Source of the DNA: Hymenobacter roseosalivarius DSM 11622
GTDB lineage: Bacteria > Bacteroidota > Bacteroidia > Cytophagales > Hymenobacteraceae
Assembly: GCF_900176135.1 (NCBI RefSeq)
Contig: NZ_FWWW01000104.1
Coordinates: 62,001-126,000, forward strand
Direction: 5' to 3'
Length of the DNA: 64,000 nt
Shown: one piece after another, positions 34,920-44,626 of the stretch
Position numbering within the stretch: position 1 is the stretch's first letter
How the letters are laid out: every line of letters begins with the position of its first letter
The notes under the pieces: generated by a model
Databases searched by the model: none
Told to the model about the DNA's origin: nothing
The model's input: the letters and a program-made list of their open reading frames with translations, nothing else
Program-made: the position numbers and the translations under genes

Positions 34920-36410
34920 ATGATTGACCTCTCCCACTCCGAAGCTTGGTTTATCACTGGTAGCCAACACCTCTACGGCCCCGAAACGCTGGAGCAGGTG
35001 GCTAAGCATTCTCAGCAAATTGCGACTGCCTTGGATACTGAGCTGCCCATAAAAATCGTATTTAAGCCCGTCCTAACTGGCCCTGATGAGATTTACCAAC
35101 TCATGCAGGAAGCCAACACCACCAAAAACTGTGTGGGCCTGATTGCGTGGATGCATACCTTCTCGCCGGCCAAAATGTGGATCAACGGCCTGAAGATTCT
35201 GCACAAGCCGCTGGCCCATCTGCACACCCAGTTCAACCGCGACATTCCGTGGGCTGACATCGACATGAACTTCATGAACACCAACCAATCGGCGCACGGC
35301 GACCGGGAGTTTGGGTTCATCGGCACCCGCATGCGGCTGAACCGCAAGGTGATAGTGGGCCACTGGCAGGATGCGGCCGTGCACCAGAGCCTAAATGTGT
35401 GGGCCCGCGTGGCCTGCGCCTGGGCCGACTGGCAGGGGGCAAAATTCATCCGCTTCGGCGACAACATGCGCTACGTAGCCGTTACCGAAGGCGATAAAGT
35501 AGAGGCCGAAATCAAGTTTGGCTACTCCGTGAACGGCTACGGCATCGGCGATTTGGTAGCCGTTATCAATACCGTGAGCAATGCGCAAATTGATGAGCTA
35601 ATTGCCACGTACGAGCAGGAATACGAGCTGGCTGACACGCTGCGCGAAGGCGGCAGTCAGCGCGAGTCGTTGCGCGAGGCAGCCCGCATTGAGGCTGGCA
35701 TGCGCAAGTTTTTGCAGGACACCGGTGCTAAAGGCTTCACCGACACCTTCGAGGACTTACATGGCATGGCCCAGCTGCCCGGCATCGCTACCCAGCGCCT
35801 GATGGCGGAAGGCTACGGCTTTGGTGGCGAAGGCGACTGGAAAACGGCCGCCCTGGTGCGTGCCATGAAAGTGATGGGCACCGGCCTGCCGGGGGGCAAT
35901 TCTTTCATGGAGGACTACACCTACCACTTCGCGCCCGACAACCACCAGGTGCTTGGCTCCCATATGCTCGAAATCTGCCCCACCATCGCCACGGGCAAAG
36001 TGCGTTGCGAAGTACACCCCCTCGGAATTGGCGGCAAAGCTGACCCGGTGCGCCTGGTGTTTAACTGCCCCGCTGGCCCGGCCCTGAACGCTACGCTGGT
36101 AGATATGGGCAACCGTTTCCGGTTGCTGGTGAATGAAGTGGAAGCCGTGGAGCCGGAGCAGGACCTGCCCAAGCTCCCCGTGGCCCGTGTGCTTTGGAAA
36201 GTAAAACCAAGCCTGACGGTGGGCGCGGCCGCCTGGATTCTGGCCGGCGGCGCTCACCACACGGGCTACAGTCAGAATTTGACGGCCGAATACCTGGAAG
36301 ATTTCGCCGAAATGGCAGGTATTGAATATATTCTTATTGACGACGACACAAAATTGCGCACCTTTAAAAACGAGTTACGCTACAATGAAGTCGCGTTCGG
36401 CAGCCGATAA
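34920..36410 (+). CDS. araA: L-arabinose isomerase
   Basis: Converts L-arabinose to L-ribulose. 496 residues, near the family's usual 500. Visible: [18 protein letters not shown] (N-terminus), [16 protein letters not shown] (about 79-94), [30 protein letters not shown] (about 107-136), [20 protein letters not shown] with the first catalytic Glu (about 304) and [11 protein letters not shown] with the second (about 330), then [10 protein letters not shown] (His metal ligand). Zinc/manganese-dependent enzyme of the arabinose operon. Confidence 0.96.
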   Translation: MIDLSHSEAWFITGSQHLYGPETLEQVAKHSQQIATALDTELPIKIVFKPVLTGPDEIYQLMQEANTTKNCVGLIAWMHTFSPAKMWINGLKILHKPLAHLHTQFNRDIPWADIDMNFMNTNQSAHGDREFGFIGTRMRLNRKVIVGHWQDAAVHQSLNVWARVACAWADWQGAKFIRFGDNMRYVAVTEGDKVEAEIKFGYSVNGYGIGDLVAVINTVSNAQIDELIATYEQEYELADTLREGGSQRESLREAARIEAGMRKFLQDTGAKGFTDTFEDLHGMAQLPGIATQRLMAEGYGFGGEGDWKTAALVRAMKVMGTGLPGGNSFMEDYTYHFAPDNHQVLGSHMLEICPTIATGKVRCEVHPLGIGGKADPVRLVFNCPAGPALNATLVDMGNRFRLLVNEVEAVEPEQDLPKLPVARVLWKVKPSLTVGAAAWILAGGAHHTGYSQNLTAEYLEDFAEMAGIEYILIDDDTKLRTFKNELRYNEVAFGSR

Positions 36411-36467
36411 TTTCGCTACTTTCCCAAATCCTTTACATCCGTCAGCCAAAAGCCCTACTCCTTTCAA

Positions 36468-38150
36468 ATGAACCAGCTCGCAACGATTGACTACATCGTT
36501 TTCATTGTTTATTTCATCATTGTTGCCAGCTATGGCATCTGGATTTATCGGCGCAAGAACACGCACGATGGCACGATAGACGGCGACTCCAAGGATTACT
36601 TCCTTGCCGAAGGCTCCCTAACGTGGTGGGCCATTGGCTCTTCCCTTATTGCCTCCAACATCTCGGCTGAGCAGTTTGTGGGCATGTCGGGCTCTGGGTT
36701 TAAAATGGGCCTGGCCATTGCCACCTACGAGTGGATGGCGTCTATCACGCTGATTATCGTGGCTGTGTTTTTCATTCCGGTGTACCTGAAAAACAACATT
36801 GCCACCATGCCGCAGTTCCTGAGCCAGCGCTATAACAGCACGGTAGCCATGATTATGGCCATTTTCTGGCTCATGCTCTATGTGGTCGTAAACCTGACTT
36901 CTATTCTCTATCTGGGGGCTATTGCCATCAGCAGCATCTCGGGTTTCGACCTCACGCTCTGCATGTACCTGCTGGCCATATTCGCTATTTTCATTACCCT
37001 GGGTGGTATGAAAGTAATCGGCTACACCGACGTAATTCAGGTGTTCTTCCTGATTCTGGGTGGTTTGGCGACTACGTATCTGGCCTTGAATCTGGTGGCT
37101 GAGCACTACGGCAGCACGGGCGTGCTCAAGGGCTTCTCGCTGATGACGAACCAAGCGAACGACCACTTCCACATGATTTTCAATCGTGACAATCCGAACT
37201 ACCTCGATCTGCCCGGCCTGACGGTGCTACTCGGTGGTATGTGGATTGTGAACCTGAACTACTGGGGTTGCAACCAGTACATCACCCAGCGCGCCCTCGG
37301 TGCCGACCTGCCAACGGCTCGCGCTGGCCTGTTGTTCGCTGCTTTCCTGAAGATGCTGATGCCTGTAATCGTGGTGCTGCCAGGTATTGCCGCGTATGTA
37401 CTGTTCAAGGCCGACGTATTCGGGGCGGAGATGATGCAGGATGGCTCCGTCAATCCTGACCGCGCGTATCCCGTGCTGCTCAACATCCTGCCCATAGGTC
37501 TAAAAGGCTTGTCATTTGCGGCCCTGACAGCGGCAGTGGTGGCTTCCCTGGCCGGCAAAGCCAACAGTATTGCCACCATCTTTACTCTCGACGTGTACAA
37601 GAAGGTATTCAACGAGAGCGCCTCAGAGAAGCAGCTGGTACGAGTGGGTAAAATCTCGGTGGTAGTAGCCATGATTCTGGGTGTGCTCATTGCTCCCTTC
37701 CTGGGCATCGACAAGAAAGGCGGCTTCCAGTACATTCAGGAGTACACGGGCTTCGTGTCGCCGGGTATTTTCGCCATGTTTATTCTGGGCTTTTTCTGGA
37801 AAAAAACCACCTCTACGGCAGCTCTATTTGCTACTATCGGCGGCTTCCTGCTATCGGTTCTGCTTAAGTTCCTGCCGAACATGATGGACCTGTCGTTCCT
37901 GGCTCCTATTGGCTTTGCGGTAAAAAATGCGGCGGGCGTTTACGAAATTCCCTTCCTCGACCGCATGGGCATCGTGTTCATTATCTGCGTACTGGCGATG
38001 ATAATCATCAGCATGATTGAGAACAGCCGCGGCGTGAAAACCAACGGGCTGGAAATTGACCGAAGCATGTTCAAAACCAACCGCAGCTTCGCCATCGGGT
38101 CCATTATAGTATTCGTGCTCATCACTACGCTCTACACCGTTTATTGGTAG
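36468..38150 (+). CDS. SLC5-type sodium/sugar symporter, probable arabinose transporter
   Basis: 560 residues with about 14 membrane segments. Sodium:solute symporter features include FLAEGSLTWWAIGSSLIASNISAEQFVGMSGSGFKMGLAIATYEWMA-like sequence near residues 45-90, the QVFFLILGG segment, RDNPNYLDLPGLTVLLGGMWIVNLNYWGCNQYITQRAL region (sugar-binding side) and CitT-like QEYTGFVSPGIFAMFILGFFWKK. Inner membrane; likely carries L-arabinose by sodium gradient. It is 57 bases after araA and followed by a strong terminator, so it is the last gene of the operon. Confidence 0.9.
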   Translation: MNQLATIDYIVFIVYFIIVASYGIWIYRRKNTHDGTIDGDSKDYFLAEGSLTWWAIGSSLIASNISAEQFVGMSGSGFKMGLAIATYEWMASITLIIVAVFFIPVYLKNNIATMPQFLSQRYNSTVAMIMAIFWLMLYVVVNLTSILYLGAIAISSISGFDLTLCMYLLAIFAIFITLGGMKVIGYTDVIQVFFLILGGLATTYLALNLVAEHYGSTGVLKGFSLMTNQANDHFHMIFNRDNPNYLDLPGLTVLLGGMWIVNLNYWGCNQYITQRALGADLPTARAGLLFAAFLKMLMPVIVVLPGIAAYVLFKADVFGAEMMQDGSVNPDRAYPVLLNILPIGLKGLSFAALTAAVVASLAGKANSIATIFTLDVYKKVFNESASEKQLVRVGKISVVVAMILGVLIAPFLGIDKKGGFQYIQEYTGFVSPGIFAMFILGFFWKKTTSTAALFATIGGFLLSVLLKFLPNMMDLSFLAPIGFAVKNAAGVYEIPFLDRMGIVFIICVLAMIIISMIENSRGVKTNGLEIDRSMFKTNRSFAIGSIIVFVLITTLYTVYW

Positions 38151-38153
38151 CTT

Positions 38154-38206
38154 AAAAAGCCCCCCAGGTGCCCATATTACCGCTGTCGCACCTGGGGGCT
38201 TTTTTA
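38154..38206 (+). terminator. Terminator of the arabinose operon
   Basis: AAAAAGCCCCCCAGGTG pairs with CACCTGGGGGCTTTTTT around a loop of about 17 nt. It again uses the dispersed GCCCCCCAG motif. Confidence 0.88.
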
Positions 38207-38263
38207 GAAGCTGAATCTACCTTCTTGAACTCAAATGTCTACCTCCCACCTAAAAACGTACCC

Positions 38264-39511
38264 ATGGAGACGCATTTTATTTCTCATAAAGCACAATCGA
38301 TTGTGTCCAGTCTGGCTCTCTTGTGAGTGCTGGTTGGCAACTCGGCTCAAGCGCAAACAACCAGCGCCCCTAGTACCATCACGGTGCAGGTAAACAAGCC
38401 CGGCGCACCCATCGCCAAAACCATGTACGGCTTCTTTTTCGAGGATATCAACTTTGGGGCCGATGGCGGACTCTACCCGGAGCTGGTCAAGAACAAGTCG
38501 TTTGAAACCGACGACCGCTTAATTGGCTGGAAAGGTATTAAGGGGGCGTCGGCCCTGTCTACTTATACAGTTTCCAGCCAGCAGCCCATCAGCACTACCA
38601 ACAAGAACTTCCTGCGCCTGACGGTGGCCACGGCCAGGCCGGACGCTGGCTTCGTGAACGAGGGCTTTCGGAGCATGGGCCTAAAGCAGGGAGCCGACTA
38701 TACGTTTTCGGTGTACGCCCGCCGTGGCCCCGGCGAGGTGAGCGCCATTAATATAACCCTGGAGGAGCCCGGAGCACAGGGGGCTGGCCCGGAAGCGCCC
38801 GCATCGGGGCGCGTATTGGCTCAGGCCCAGATTACGGGTCTCGCCGGGGAGTGAAAAAAACACACAGCCGTGCTTAAGCCTTCAGCTATGGCCACTCAGG
38901 TCAGCCTTAAGATAATCGTGGCCGGAGCCGGTACGGTTGACCTGGATGTAGTTTCCCTGTTTCCAATAACTAAAGATTGCGCCCTCTCGGAAGCCGCCTT
39001 CATGACGGGCCTGGAGCGCAACGCCGACGTGGTAACCATGGCCTCCTACGCTCCTCTCTTCGCCCACGTCGATGCCTGGCAGTGGACGCCGGACCTCATC
39101 TGGTTTGACAACCTGAAAGCGTACGGCACGCCCAACTACTACGTGCAGAAGCTATTTGCCACCAATCCCGGCACTACCATGCTGCCCGTGCAGCTAGGCA
39201 ACAATGCCAAGAATGGCCAGGATAACCTATTCACCAGCGCCGTAGCCGACGACAAAGCCGGTGAGGTAGTGATAAAGCTGGTGAACTACTCCCCCCAGCC
39301 CCGTACCGTAACCTTGAATTTAGCAGGCGCGAAGAAACTAGGCAAGTCGGGCAGGGCTATCATTCTAGCCAGCAACGATTTGAAAGCCGTAAACAGTATT
39401 GAGCAGCCAACGAACATCGCGCCTAAAGAAGAGAAGTTTGCGGTAAAGTCTTCGACTATCAGCTACGCCCTAGCGCCAAATTCCTTCACGGTTCTACGCG
39501 TTCCTATGTAA
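38264..39511 (+). pseudogene. Alpha-L-arabinofuranosidase (GH51), catalytic core deleted, two in-frame stops
   Basis: One reading frame from the ATG at 38264 to 39511, interrupted twice. Codon 21 is TGA (38324-38326) in the signal peptide LALL*VLVGNSAQAQ. A second TGA (38852-38854) sits in LAGE*KKHTAV, where GH51 enzymes have Trp. Recognisable parts are the N-terminal domain (MYGFFFEDINFGADGGLYPELVKNKSFE, about 47-74) and the C-terminal part (ALSEAAFMTGLERNADVV, then MASYAPLFAHVDAWQW). In a full GH51 enzyme (about 650 residues) some 250-270 residues carrying the catalytic glutamates lie between VSLFP and CALSEAAF; here they are absent. The gene starts just after the ara operon and carries operator O2 inside its signal-peptide codons. 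Confidence 0.85.
38292..38305. promoter_or_regulatory. LacI-type operator O2, inside the coding sequence of GH51
   Basis: CACAATCGATTGTG, a perfect palindrome. It lies at codons 10-14 of the GH51 pseudogene, encoding Gln-Ser-Ile-Val after Ala. Confidence 0.7.
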
Positions 39512-39520
39512 GCGCTAAGA

Positions 39521-39657
39521 AGCTGTTTGAGTTAACCAAAGCGCGGTAGAGACGCCAGAGTTGGAGTCTCCTCGTTCCAGCCGATTGTGCAGCGAGGAGA
39601 CTCCAACTCTGGCGTCTCTACCGCGCTTAGACAGTCTATAACCTAATTCAAACAGCT
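39521..39657. repeat. Family B palindrome B2 with 34-bp perfect arms
   Basis: Inner arms 39541-39574 and 39593-39626 are perfect complements (GCGCGGTAGAGACGCCAGAG, then TTGGAGTCTCCTCG). Outer, imperfect ends AGCTGTTTGAGTTA at 39521 and TAATTCAAACAGCT at 39657 enlarge the palindrome. It shares TAGAGACGC with B1. Confidence 0.9.
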
Positions 39658-39779
39658 TTTAATTCTTCTGTTAGGTCGCCTTTCGTGGGTGTAGCGTTAT
39701 ATTGCCGTGCCTGTTTTCGGAACCCAAGGGCGCTGATGCCTGGCTGCGCGCCATTCACTAGCTCTATTTCCGCCTGCCC

Positions 39780-41147
39780 ATGAATCTGGTTTTCTTCCGG
39801 TGGCTGCGCCAGCGCTTCGACCTCTCCCACGACATGGCCGAGCCGGCCGATATCGTTGCCGCCGTAAAGGAAGGCATGTCGTTTAAGGGCACCAACCTGT
39901 GGGTGCTTATCTTCGCTATTCTGGTGGCTTCGGTGGGGCTGAACGTCAACTCCACGGCCGTTATCATCGGGGCCATGCTCATCTCGCCGCTGATGGGGCC
40001 CATCGTGGGCATCGGCTTCGGGGCGGCCACGGTGGAGCTGGAGCTGATTGAGCGCGGCATCAAGAACCTGCTCATTGCGGCCGGCATCAGCCTGCTCGTG
40101 TCGGCACTGTATTTCTGGCTCACGCCCCTCACCGATGCCGGCTCGGAGCTGCTGGGCCGCACCCAGCCCACCACCTGGGACGTACTCATCGCCCTGTTTG
40201 GCGGGGCCGCCGGGGCGGTGGGCCTTACCCGCCGGGCGCGGGGCAACACGGTACCTGGCGTAGCCATTGCCACCGCCCTTATGCCGCCGCTGTGCACGGC
40301 CGGCTATGGGCTGGCCACGGCGCATTGGTCGTATATGCTCGGGGCGCTGTACCTGTTCTTCATCAACTGCGTGTTCATCAGCCTGGCCACGTTTCTGGTC
40401 AGCCGCATTCTGCCCTTGCCCCGCCACACCTTCGCCAGCCGTCGGCGGGCCCAGCGGGTGCAGCTCAGCATCTGGGCCGTGGCTCTGCTCACGGGCGTGC
40501 CCAGCGTGTATTTGGCGGCCCGCATCGTGCAGCGCACCGTGTTTGCCCACAACGCCCAGCGCTTCGTAGACGAGCAACTGAACCTGCCCGGCTCCTACGT
40601 AGTGACGCGCCGCATCGAGGTCGATACACGCTCCATCAACGTGCTGCTGGCCGGCCAGCGCCTCTCGCGGGCCCAGCTGCGGGTGGCTCGTGGCGCCCTG
40701 CCCCGCTACCGGCTGCCGGAGGCGCGACTTACCGTGCGCCAGGGCCTGGCCCAGCTGGATTCGGCCGATGCCCAGACCATGCGCAACAGCCTGCTGGAGG
40801 ACATTCGCAGCCGTAACGAGCAAACCCTGGCCGGCTACGATGCCCGCCTGGCTCAGCTTCAGCAGGTGCTCACGCAGTCCGATAATCCGGCCCTCACGGG
40901 CCTGCCCGCTGCCCCGGTCCTGCTGCGCGAAGTGCAGGCCGAGCACCCCGCCGTGCGCCAGCTGGGCCTGAGCCGCCTGGTGCGCCCCGCCGCCGACTCG
41001 CTCCGGGCCGATACCACGGTAGTAGTGGCCATGCGCACGGCGGGTCCGCTGCCGGCTGCCGAGCAGCAGCGTCTGCGCCAGTGGCTGCAAGTGCGCGCCG
41101 GCAACCGAGCGGTGCAGCTACTGGTAGAGGCGACTTCAGAAAAATAG
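39780..41147 (+). CDS. DUF389 (TIGR00341-like) membrane protein
   Basis: 455 residues. The N-terminal half has about six membrane segments with the family signature FKGTNLWVLIFAILVASVGLNVNSTAVIIGAMLISPLMGPIVGIGFG (about 35-80) and later RGNTVPGVAIATALMPPLCTAGYGLA (about 156-181). The C-terminal half (about 240-455) is soluble, Ala/Leu/Gln-rich and likely helical. DUF389 proteins are common, with no proven function; some are proposed transporters or channel-like proteins. The ATG at 39780 matches the family. It is intact, in contrast to its broken neighbours, and probably monocistronic. Confidence 0.85.
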   Translation: MNLVFFRWLRQRFDLSHDMAEPADIVAAVKEGMSFKGTNLWVLIFAILVASVGLNVNSTAVIIGAMLISPLMGPIVGIGFGAATVELELIERGIKNLLIAAGISLLVSALYFWLTPLTDAGSELLGRTQPTTWDVLIALFGGAAGAVGLTRRARGNTVPGVAIATALMPPLCTAGYGLATAHWSYMLGALYLFFINCVFISLATFLVSRILPLPRHTFASRRRAQRVQLSIWAVALLTGVPSVYLAARIVQRTVFAHNAQRFVDEQLNLPGSYVVTRRIEVDTRSINVLLAGQRLSRAQLRVARGALPRYRLPEARLTVRQGLAQLDSADAQTMRNSLLEDIRSRNEQTLAGYDARLAQLQQVLTQSDNPALTGLPAAPVLLREVQAEHPAVRQLGLSRLVRPAADSLRADTTVVVAMRTAGPLPAAEQQRLRQWLQVRAGNRAVQLLVEATSEK

Positions 41148-41259
41148 TGCGGGCAGAAAGTGTCGAAAGCTTTGCGGACCTTGCCGCCCGGCCACTGTCT
41201 TTCGATAAGCTGAACCGTTCGTACGGGGTAGTGCAACCAGCTCTGCCCTATTTATTCTG

Positions 41260-42054
41260 ATGCCAACATTCTACCCGACCACTTCTCTGCATGGGACCTT
41301 ACGCAAGCTGCTGCTCACTCTCAGCCTGTAGGCCAGCTTCGGCGCTTCGGCTTTGGCCCAAACGCCCACGCCGGCCGCCCTACCCGACTCCGCCCGCGAC
41401 CCGGCGCTGGCTTCGGAAAAAGAGGCGGCGTGGTCGAGCGGCCTCATCACCCGCCAGACGCCCGGCCATAGCAAAACCGTCGATGTTGACATTCAGGGGG
41501 CAAAAAAGCTGTATCTGAATGTGCGCAACGGCGGCGGCGATATTGCCTGGGACCATGCCAACTGGCTGGAACCGACCCTGACTAACGGGCAAAAAAGTAT
41601 CGCGCTGAGTAGCTTATCGTGGAAGCAGGCGTCGGCGGGCTGGGGCAAGGCAACGGTTAATAAAAGCGTATCGGGCGCTGAACTGCTGGTGGGGGGCAAA
41701 AAATACACGCATGGCATCGGCACGCATTCCAACTTCTTGATTGAGTATGAGCTGCCGGCGGGCTTTACCCGATTCAAGGCCACTGTCAGGCTCGACAACG
41801 CGGGCGCGGCGCAGAATACAGGCGGCACGGTGCAGTTTCTGGTGTTTACCAAGAATCCCTTTAAGCCCGTGCCCGCCGACTCGGTGCGGGTAGAAGTAGC
41901 GTTACAGCAATTGGGATTCAACTCCGCCTGCACCATTCGCAATCTGTGGACGGGCAAAGAAGTCGGCACGTTTACCGGCAAATTTGCCCCCCCCCATGTA
42001 CGCCGACACGGGGGCAAGCTGTACCGAGTATCGGCGCAGCGAAATGTCAGGTAG
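41260..42054 (+). pseudogene. NPCBM/NEW2 domain glycosidase remnant with in-frame TAG
   Basis: The frame starts at the ATG at 41260 and reads a signal peptide RKLLLTLSL*ASFGASALAQ; codon 24 is TAG (41329-41331), most likely replacing Trp. The remainder (to 42054) is one NPCBM-like galactose-binding beta-sandwich: KTVDVDIQGAKKLYLNVRNGG (about 71-91), LLVGGKKYTHGIGTHSNFLIEYELP (about 144-168) and VRLDNAG. In intact glycosidases this domain accompanies a catalytic domain (for example GH27 or a sialidase-type enzyme); none is present here, so the catalytic part is probably lost. It belongs to the decayed set of extracellular polysaccharide genes. Confidence 0.6.
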
Positions 42055-42160
42055 CATTGCTGCTCACAACAGTAGGAGTATCCATACTAAACGCCAGGTG
42101 TCTGGCATCCTGACGCTCGGCCTTCAACGACGAGACTCCACCTATTGCGGCTCTACAGTA

Positions 42161-43295
42161 TTACAGTGTTACCGGCGCAACGGCCGGTACAGCCACCCCA
42201 GGTCGTTTGACGACAATACCAGCGGCCAGCACGCCAATGGCAACCCCCATCACGGCCACCAGGGCAAACGAAATCCGTAAATCGAATACCTCGGCTATCA
42301 TTCCGATCAGCGGCGGACCGAGCAGAAACCCGAAATAGCCGATGGTGGAAACCAGGGCCAGCGCCACGCCCGGCGATACGCTGCCCGCTCGTCCGGCCGC
42401 ACTATAGGCCAGCGGCGTGACCGACGCAATACCGAACCCAACCAATAAAAAACCCACGATGGCTGGCCCCAGATAAGGCAGCAGGATAGCTGTTAAAAGC
42501 CCCCCGGCGATAAGCGCGCTACTGATTTGCAGCATCCGGGCCGGGCCCCAGCGATGGGTAAAGTAATCGGAGATGAAGCGCCCCAGCGCCATGGTGCTCA
42601 TGCAGGCCACGTAGCCACTGGTCACCAGCGCGGCATCGGGGCGCACCACAACTGAAAGTACACGCCGCTCCAATCGAACATGCAGCCTTCACAGAGCATT
42701 CCGCAGAAGGCAATAATTCCAATGCGCAGCAGGTACGGATCGGGGCGGCGCAGGGTAAGCTGCCTTCATCCTGGCGCGGCGTATGCCGATGAGCCAGTAG
42801 AATCAGGAGCAGCCCCACGCCCATAATCAGCAGAAAATGCGTGAGTGGGGTCTGCTGCCAGCCGATAAGCAGGGCACCCAGGGCCCCACCCAGAAAGCCG
42901 GCCAGACTCCAGAGCCCGTGAAAGGAGGCCATAATTGTCTGACCATAGTGTGCCTGCACCCCTATAGCCTGCGTGTTGACCGCAATGTTGAGCAGATTGC
43001 CGGCGAAACCAAAGAGCGCCAGCGCGGGAGCCAGCGTCCAGAAGTGTTCGGCCCAGCCCAGCAGGGGCAAAAACACCGCGTACATTCCAGCCGATAGCAG
43101 CACTACCTGCCGGCTGCCCCAGCTATGCACCAACCAGCCGGCCAAGGGCATCGCCAGCAGGAGCTGCCCTAGCTGGCCCTCACTCAACCCCAGCTTCAGA
43201 CTAATATCCGGGATGCGCGAGGCCCAGCTGGCAAAGCACATCCCGCTCAGAAAAAATACGGCGGCAACGGCCATTCTGGTTCTCTGCTTTTGCAT
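42161..43295 (-). pseudogene. MFS permease (YbjJ/FucP-like), two frameshifts
   Basis: From the ATG at 43295 (MQKQRTRMAV) the first frame reads well to RHTPRQDEG near 42770. The continuation LTLRRPDPYLLRIGIIAFCG and ...GCMFDWSGVYFQ lies in a second frame, and VVVRPDAALVTSGYVACMSTM onward in a third, to 42161. Both breaks are explained by single-base deletions (A in an AA pair, G in a GG pair). The pieces together form a 12-helix sugar or multidrug MFS permease of the YbjJ type: ASWASRIPDISLKLGLSEGQLGQ, GWLVHSWGSRQVV, and HGLWSLAGFLGGALGALLI. Given the surroundings it may have carried an arabinose-related sugar. Confidence 0.8.
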
Positions 43296-43343
43296 GTATA
43301 AAAGTGGGTTAGCCAAATAGCTAAACAGTTAAAACCTCAAGGC

Positions 43344-43380
43344 GGTCATGCAGAGCAGAGCATCTCGCGTGCTGATGCTG
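43344..43380. repeat. Family A half element A5
   Basis: GTCATGCAGAGCAGAGCATC and TCGCGTGCTGATG, followed by AAAGTAACC; only the left arm and part of the centre remain. Confidence 0.7.
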
Positions 43381-43430
43381 CCAAAGTAACCCTTAAGACT
43401 TATTCCTGAATTAGAAAAGACGGATAGAAC

Positions 43431-43524
43431 GTCATGCAGAGCAGTGGCGAAGCATCTCGCGTGTCTAGTAGGATTAGTAACCAGACATCAGCACGCGAGA
43501 TGCTTCGCTCTGCTCTGCATGACC
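43431..43524. repeat. Family A palindrome A6
   Basis: GTCATGCAGAGCAGTGGCGA and its mirror TCGCTCTGCTCTGCATGAC, inner arms GCATCTCGCGTG / CACGCGAGATGC, centre GGATTAGTAACC. It directly follows half element A5. Confidence 0.88.
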
Positions 43525-43555
43525 GTCTTTCTTAAGCATATCAGCCAAATTCTTG

Positions 43556-44540
43556 CTACTTAGCCGGCTCCACCCCTTCCGTCGTCATCACCACGCGCTT
43601 GATGGTGCCGTCTTTGTTATAGTACATATTATCAATTCAGACGGAGCGGCGGAAGCTGCCCCATCCGTCTGAATCGCGCCGTTGTGGTAGATGAAGTACG
43701 ATTGGCCTTTAAAGTCGATAATGGCCTGGTGGTTGGTGTTAGAATTGCCCGCCAGCTCATTCAGAATGCCTTTATACTCCCAGGGGCCTTCAATTTTGCG
43801 GCTTATGGCATACACTATCTTCTCCGGGAAGCCGGAGGCGTAGGACAGGTAATACCAGTCGCCGCGCTTATGAATCCAGGGGGCCTCGGTGAAGTTGGGC
43901 AGGTTCACGGTCTGGATGGGGCCATCCAGCTCGGTCATGTTGGGCTTGAGCCTGGCGTAGTAGCAGGCCGTATTACCCCAAAACAGGTAAGCCTGCCCCT
44001 TTTCGTCTATCCAAACAGTGGGGTCGGTGTCGTCCCAGCGAATCTTGGCGGCGGTGGTCATGTCGTTGGTAATCAGGGCAGAGCCGCGCGCGTCCTTGAA
44101 CAGCCCCAGCGGATTGTCGGCCACTGCCACACCGATGGCTTTGCCCTCAATGCTGCCATGCTCCACGGCCACGTACCAGTAAAACTTCCCGTTGCGCTCC
44201 ACGGCCTGCGAGGCCCAGGCATCGCCCTTGGCCCAGGCAAAATCAGTGACTTTTAAGGGTACCGGGTGCTCCATCCAGTTCACCATGTCGGAGGAGGAAA
44301 AGCATAGCCACTCATTCATCACGTAGCGCTCCTGCCGGGGCGGCGCTTCGTCGTGGCCGGTGTAGATGTAGACTTTATCCTTATACACCAAAGCCGCCGG
44401 GTCGGCGGTGTACTTGTTTTTGATAATAGGATTGCCCCCCAGGACTACGCCCGGCGCAGGTTTCACAATCGATTGTGCATCAGCAGAAAAAAAGTCAATA
44501 CTCCGAGGCAGGTCGCCGCAATTATCTGGTTTACTCTCAT
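43556..44540 (-). pseudogene. GH43 family glycosidase, two frameshifts and one stop
   Basis: From the ATG at 44540 the signal peptide MRVNQIIAATCLGVLTFF runs in one frame; one T missing from a T7 tract moves the rest (SADAQSIVKPAPGVVLGGNP) to another. The core is intact for a long stretch: TADPAALVY (catalytic base Asp), WDDTDPTVWI (Asp modulator) and NFTEAPWIHK (catalytic acid Glu), typical of the five-bladed GH43 arabinofuranosidase/arabinanase group. Near the end one G is missing (GATGGGGCAGC where five G are expected), and the restored frame GSFRRSV*IDNMYYNKDG has a TGA (43637-43639), probably from a Cys codon. The end is at 43556. Operator O3 lies in the signal-peptide region. Confidence 0.83.
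44464..44477. promoter_or_regulatory. LacI-type operator O3, inside the GH43 coding sequence
   Basis: CACAATCGATTGTG, identical to O2. Encodes Gln-Ser-Ile-Val (after Ala) in the frame of the mature GH43 protein. Confidence 0.7.
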
Positions 44541-44581
44541 ACGGATTAGATTAAAAGAATCAGAGTTAAAACGCAGATTAT

Positions 44582-44616
44582 CAAAGGCCTGCTCTATTCA
44601 CAGAGCAGGCCTTTGA
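44582..44616. terminator. Hairpin at the end of tal-pgi
   Basis: CAAAGGCCTGCTCT pairs with AGAGCAGGCCTTTG around an 8-nt loop. It lies 10 bases beyond the tal-pgi stop and upstream of the GH43 pseudogene, so it probably ends tal-pgi transcription. Confidence 0.75.
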
Positions 44617-44626
44617 CTCTCTTACG

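Noticed and set aside
39648-41090. 480-codon minus-strand open frame opposite DUF389
   Set aside because: Low-complexity antisense frame; the plus strand encodes a recognisable membrane family.
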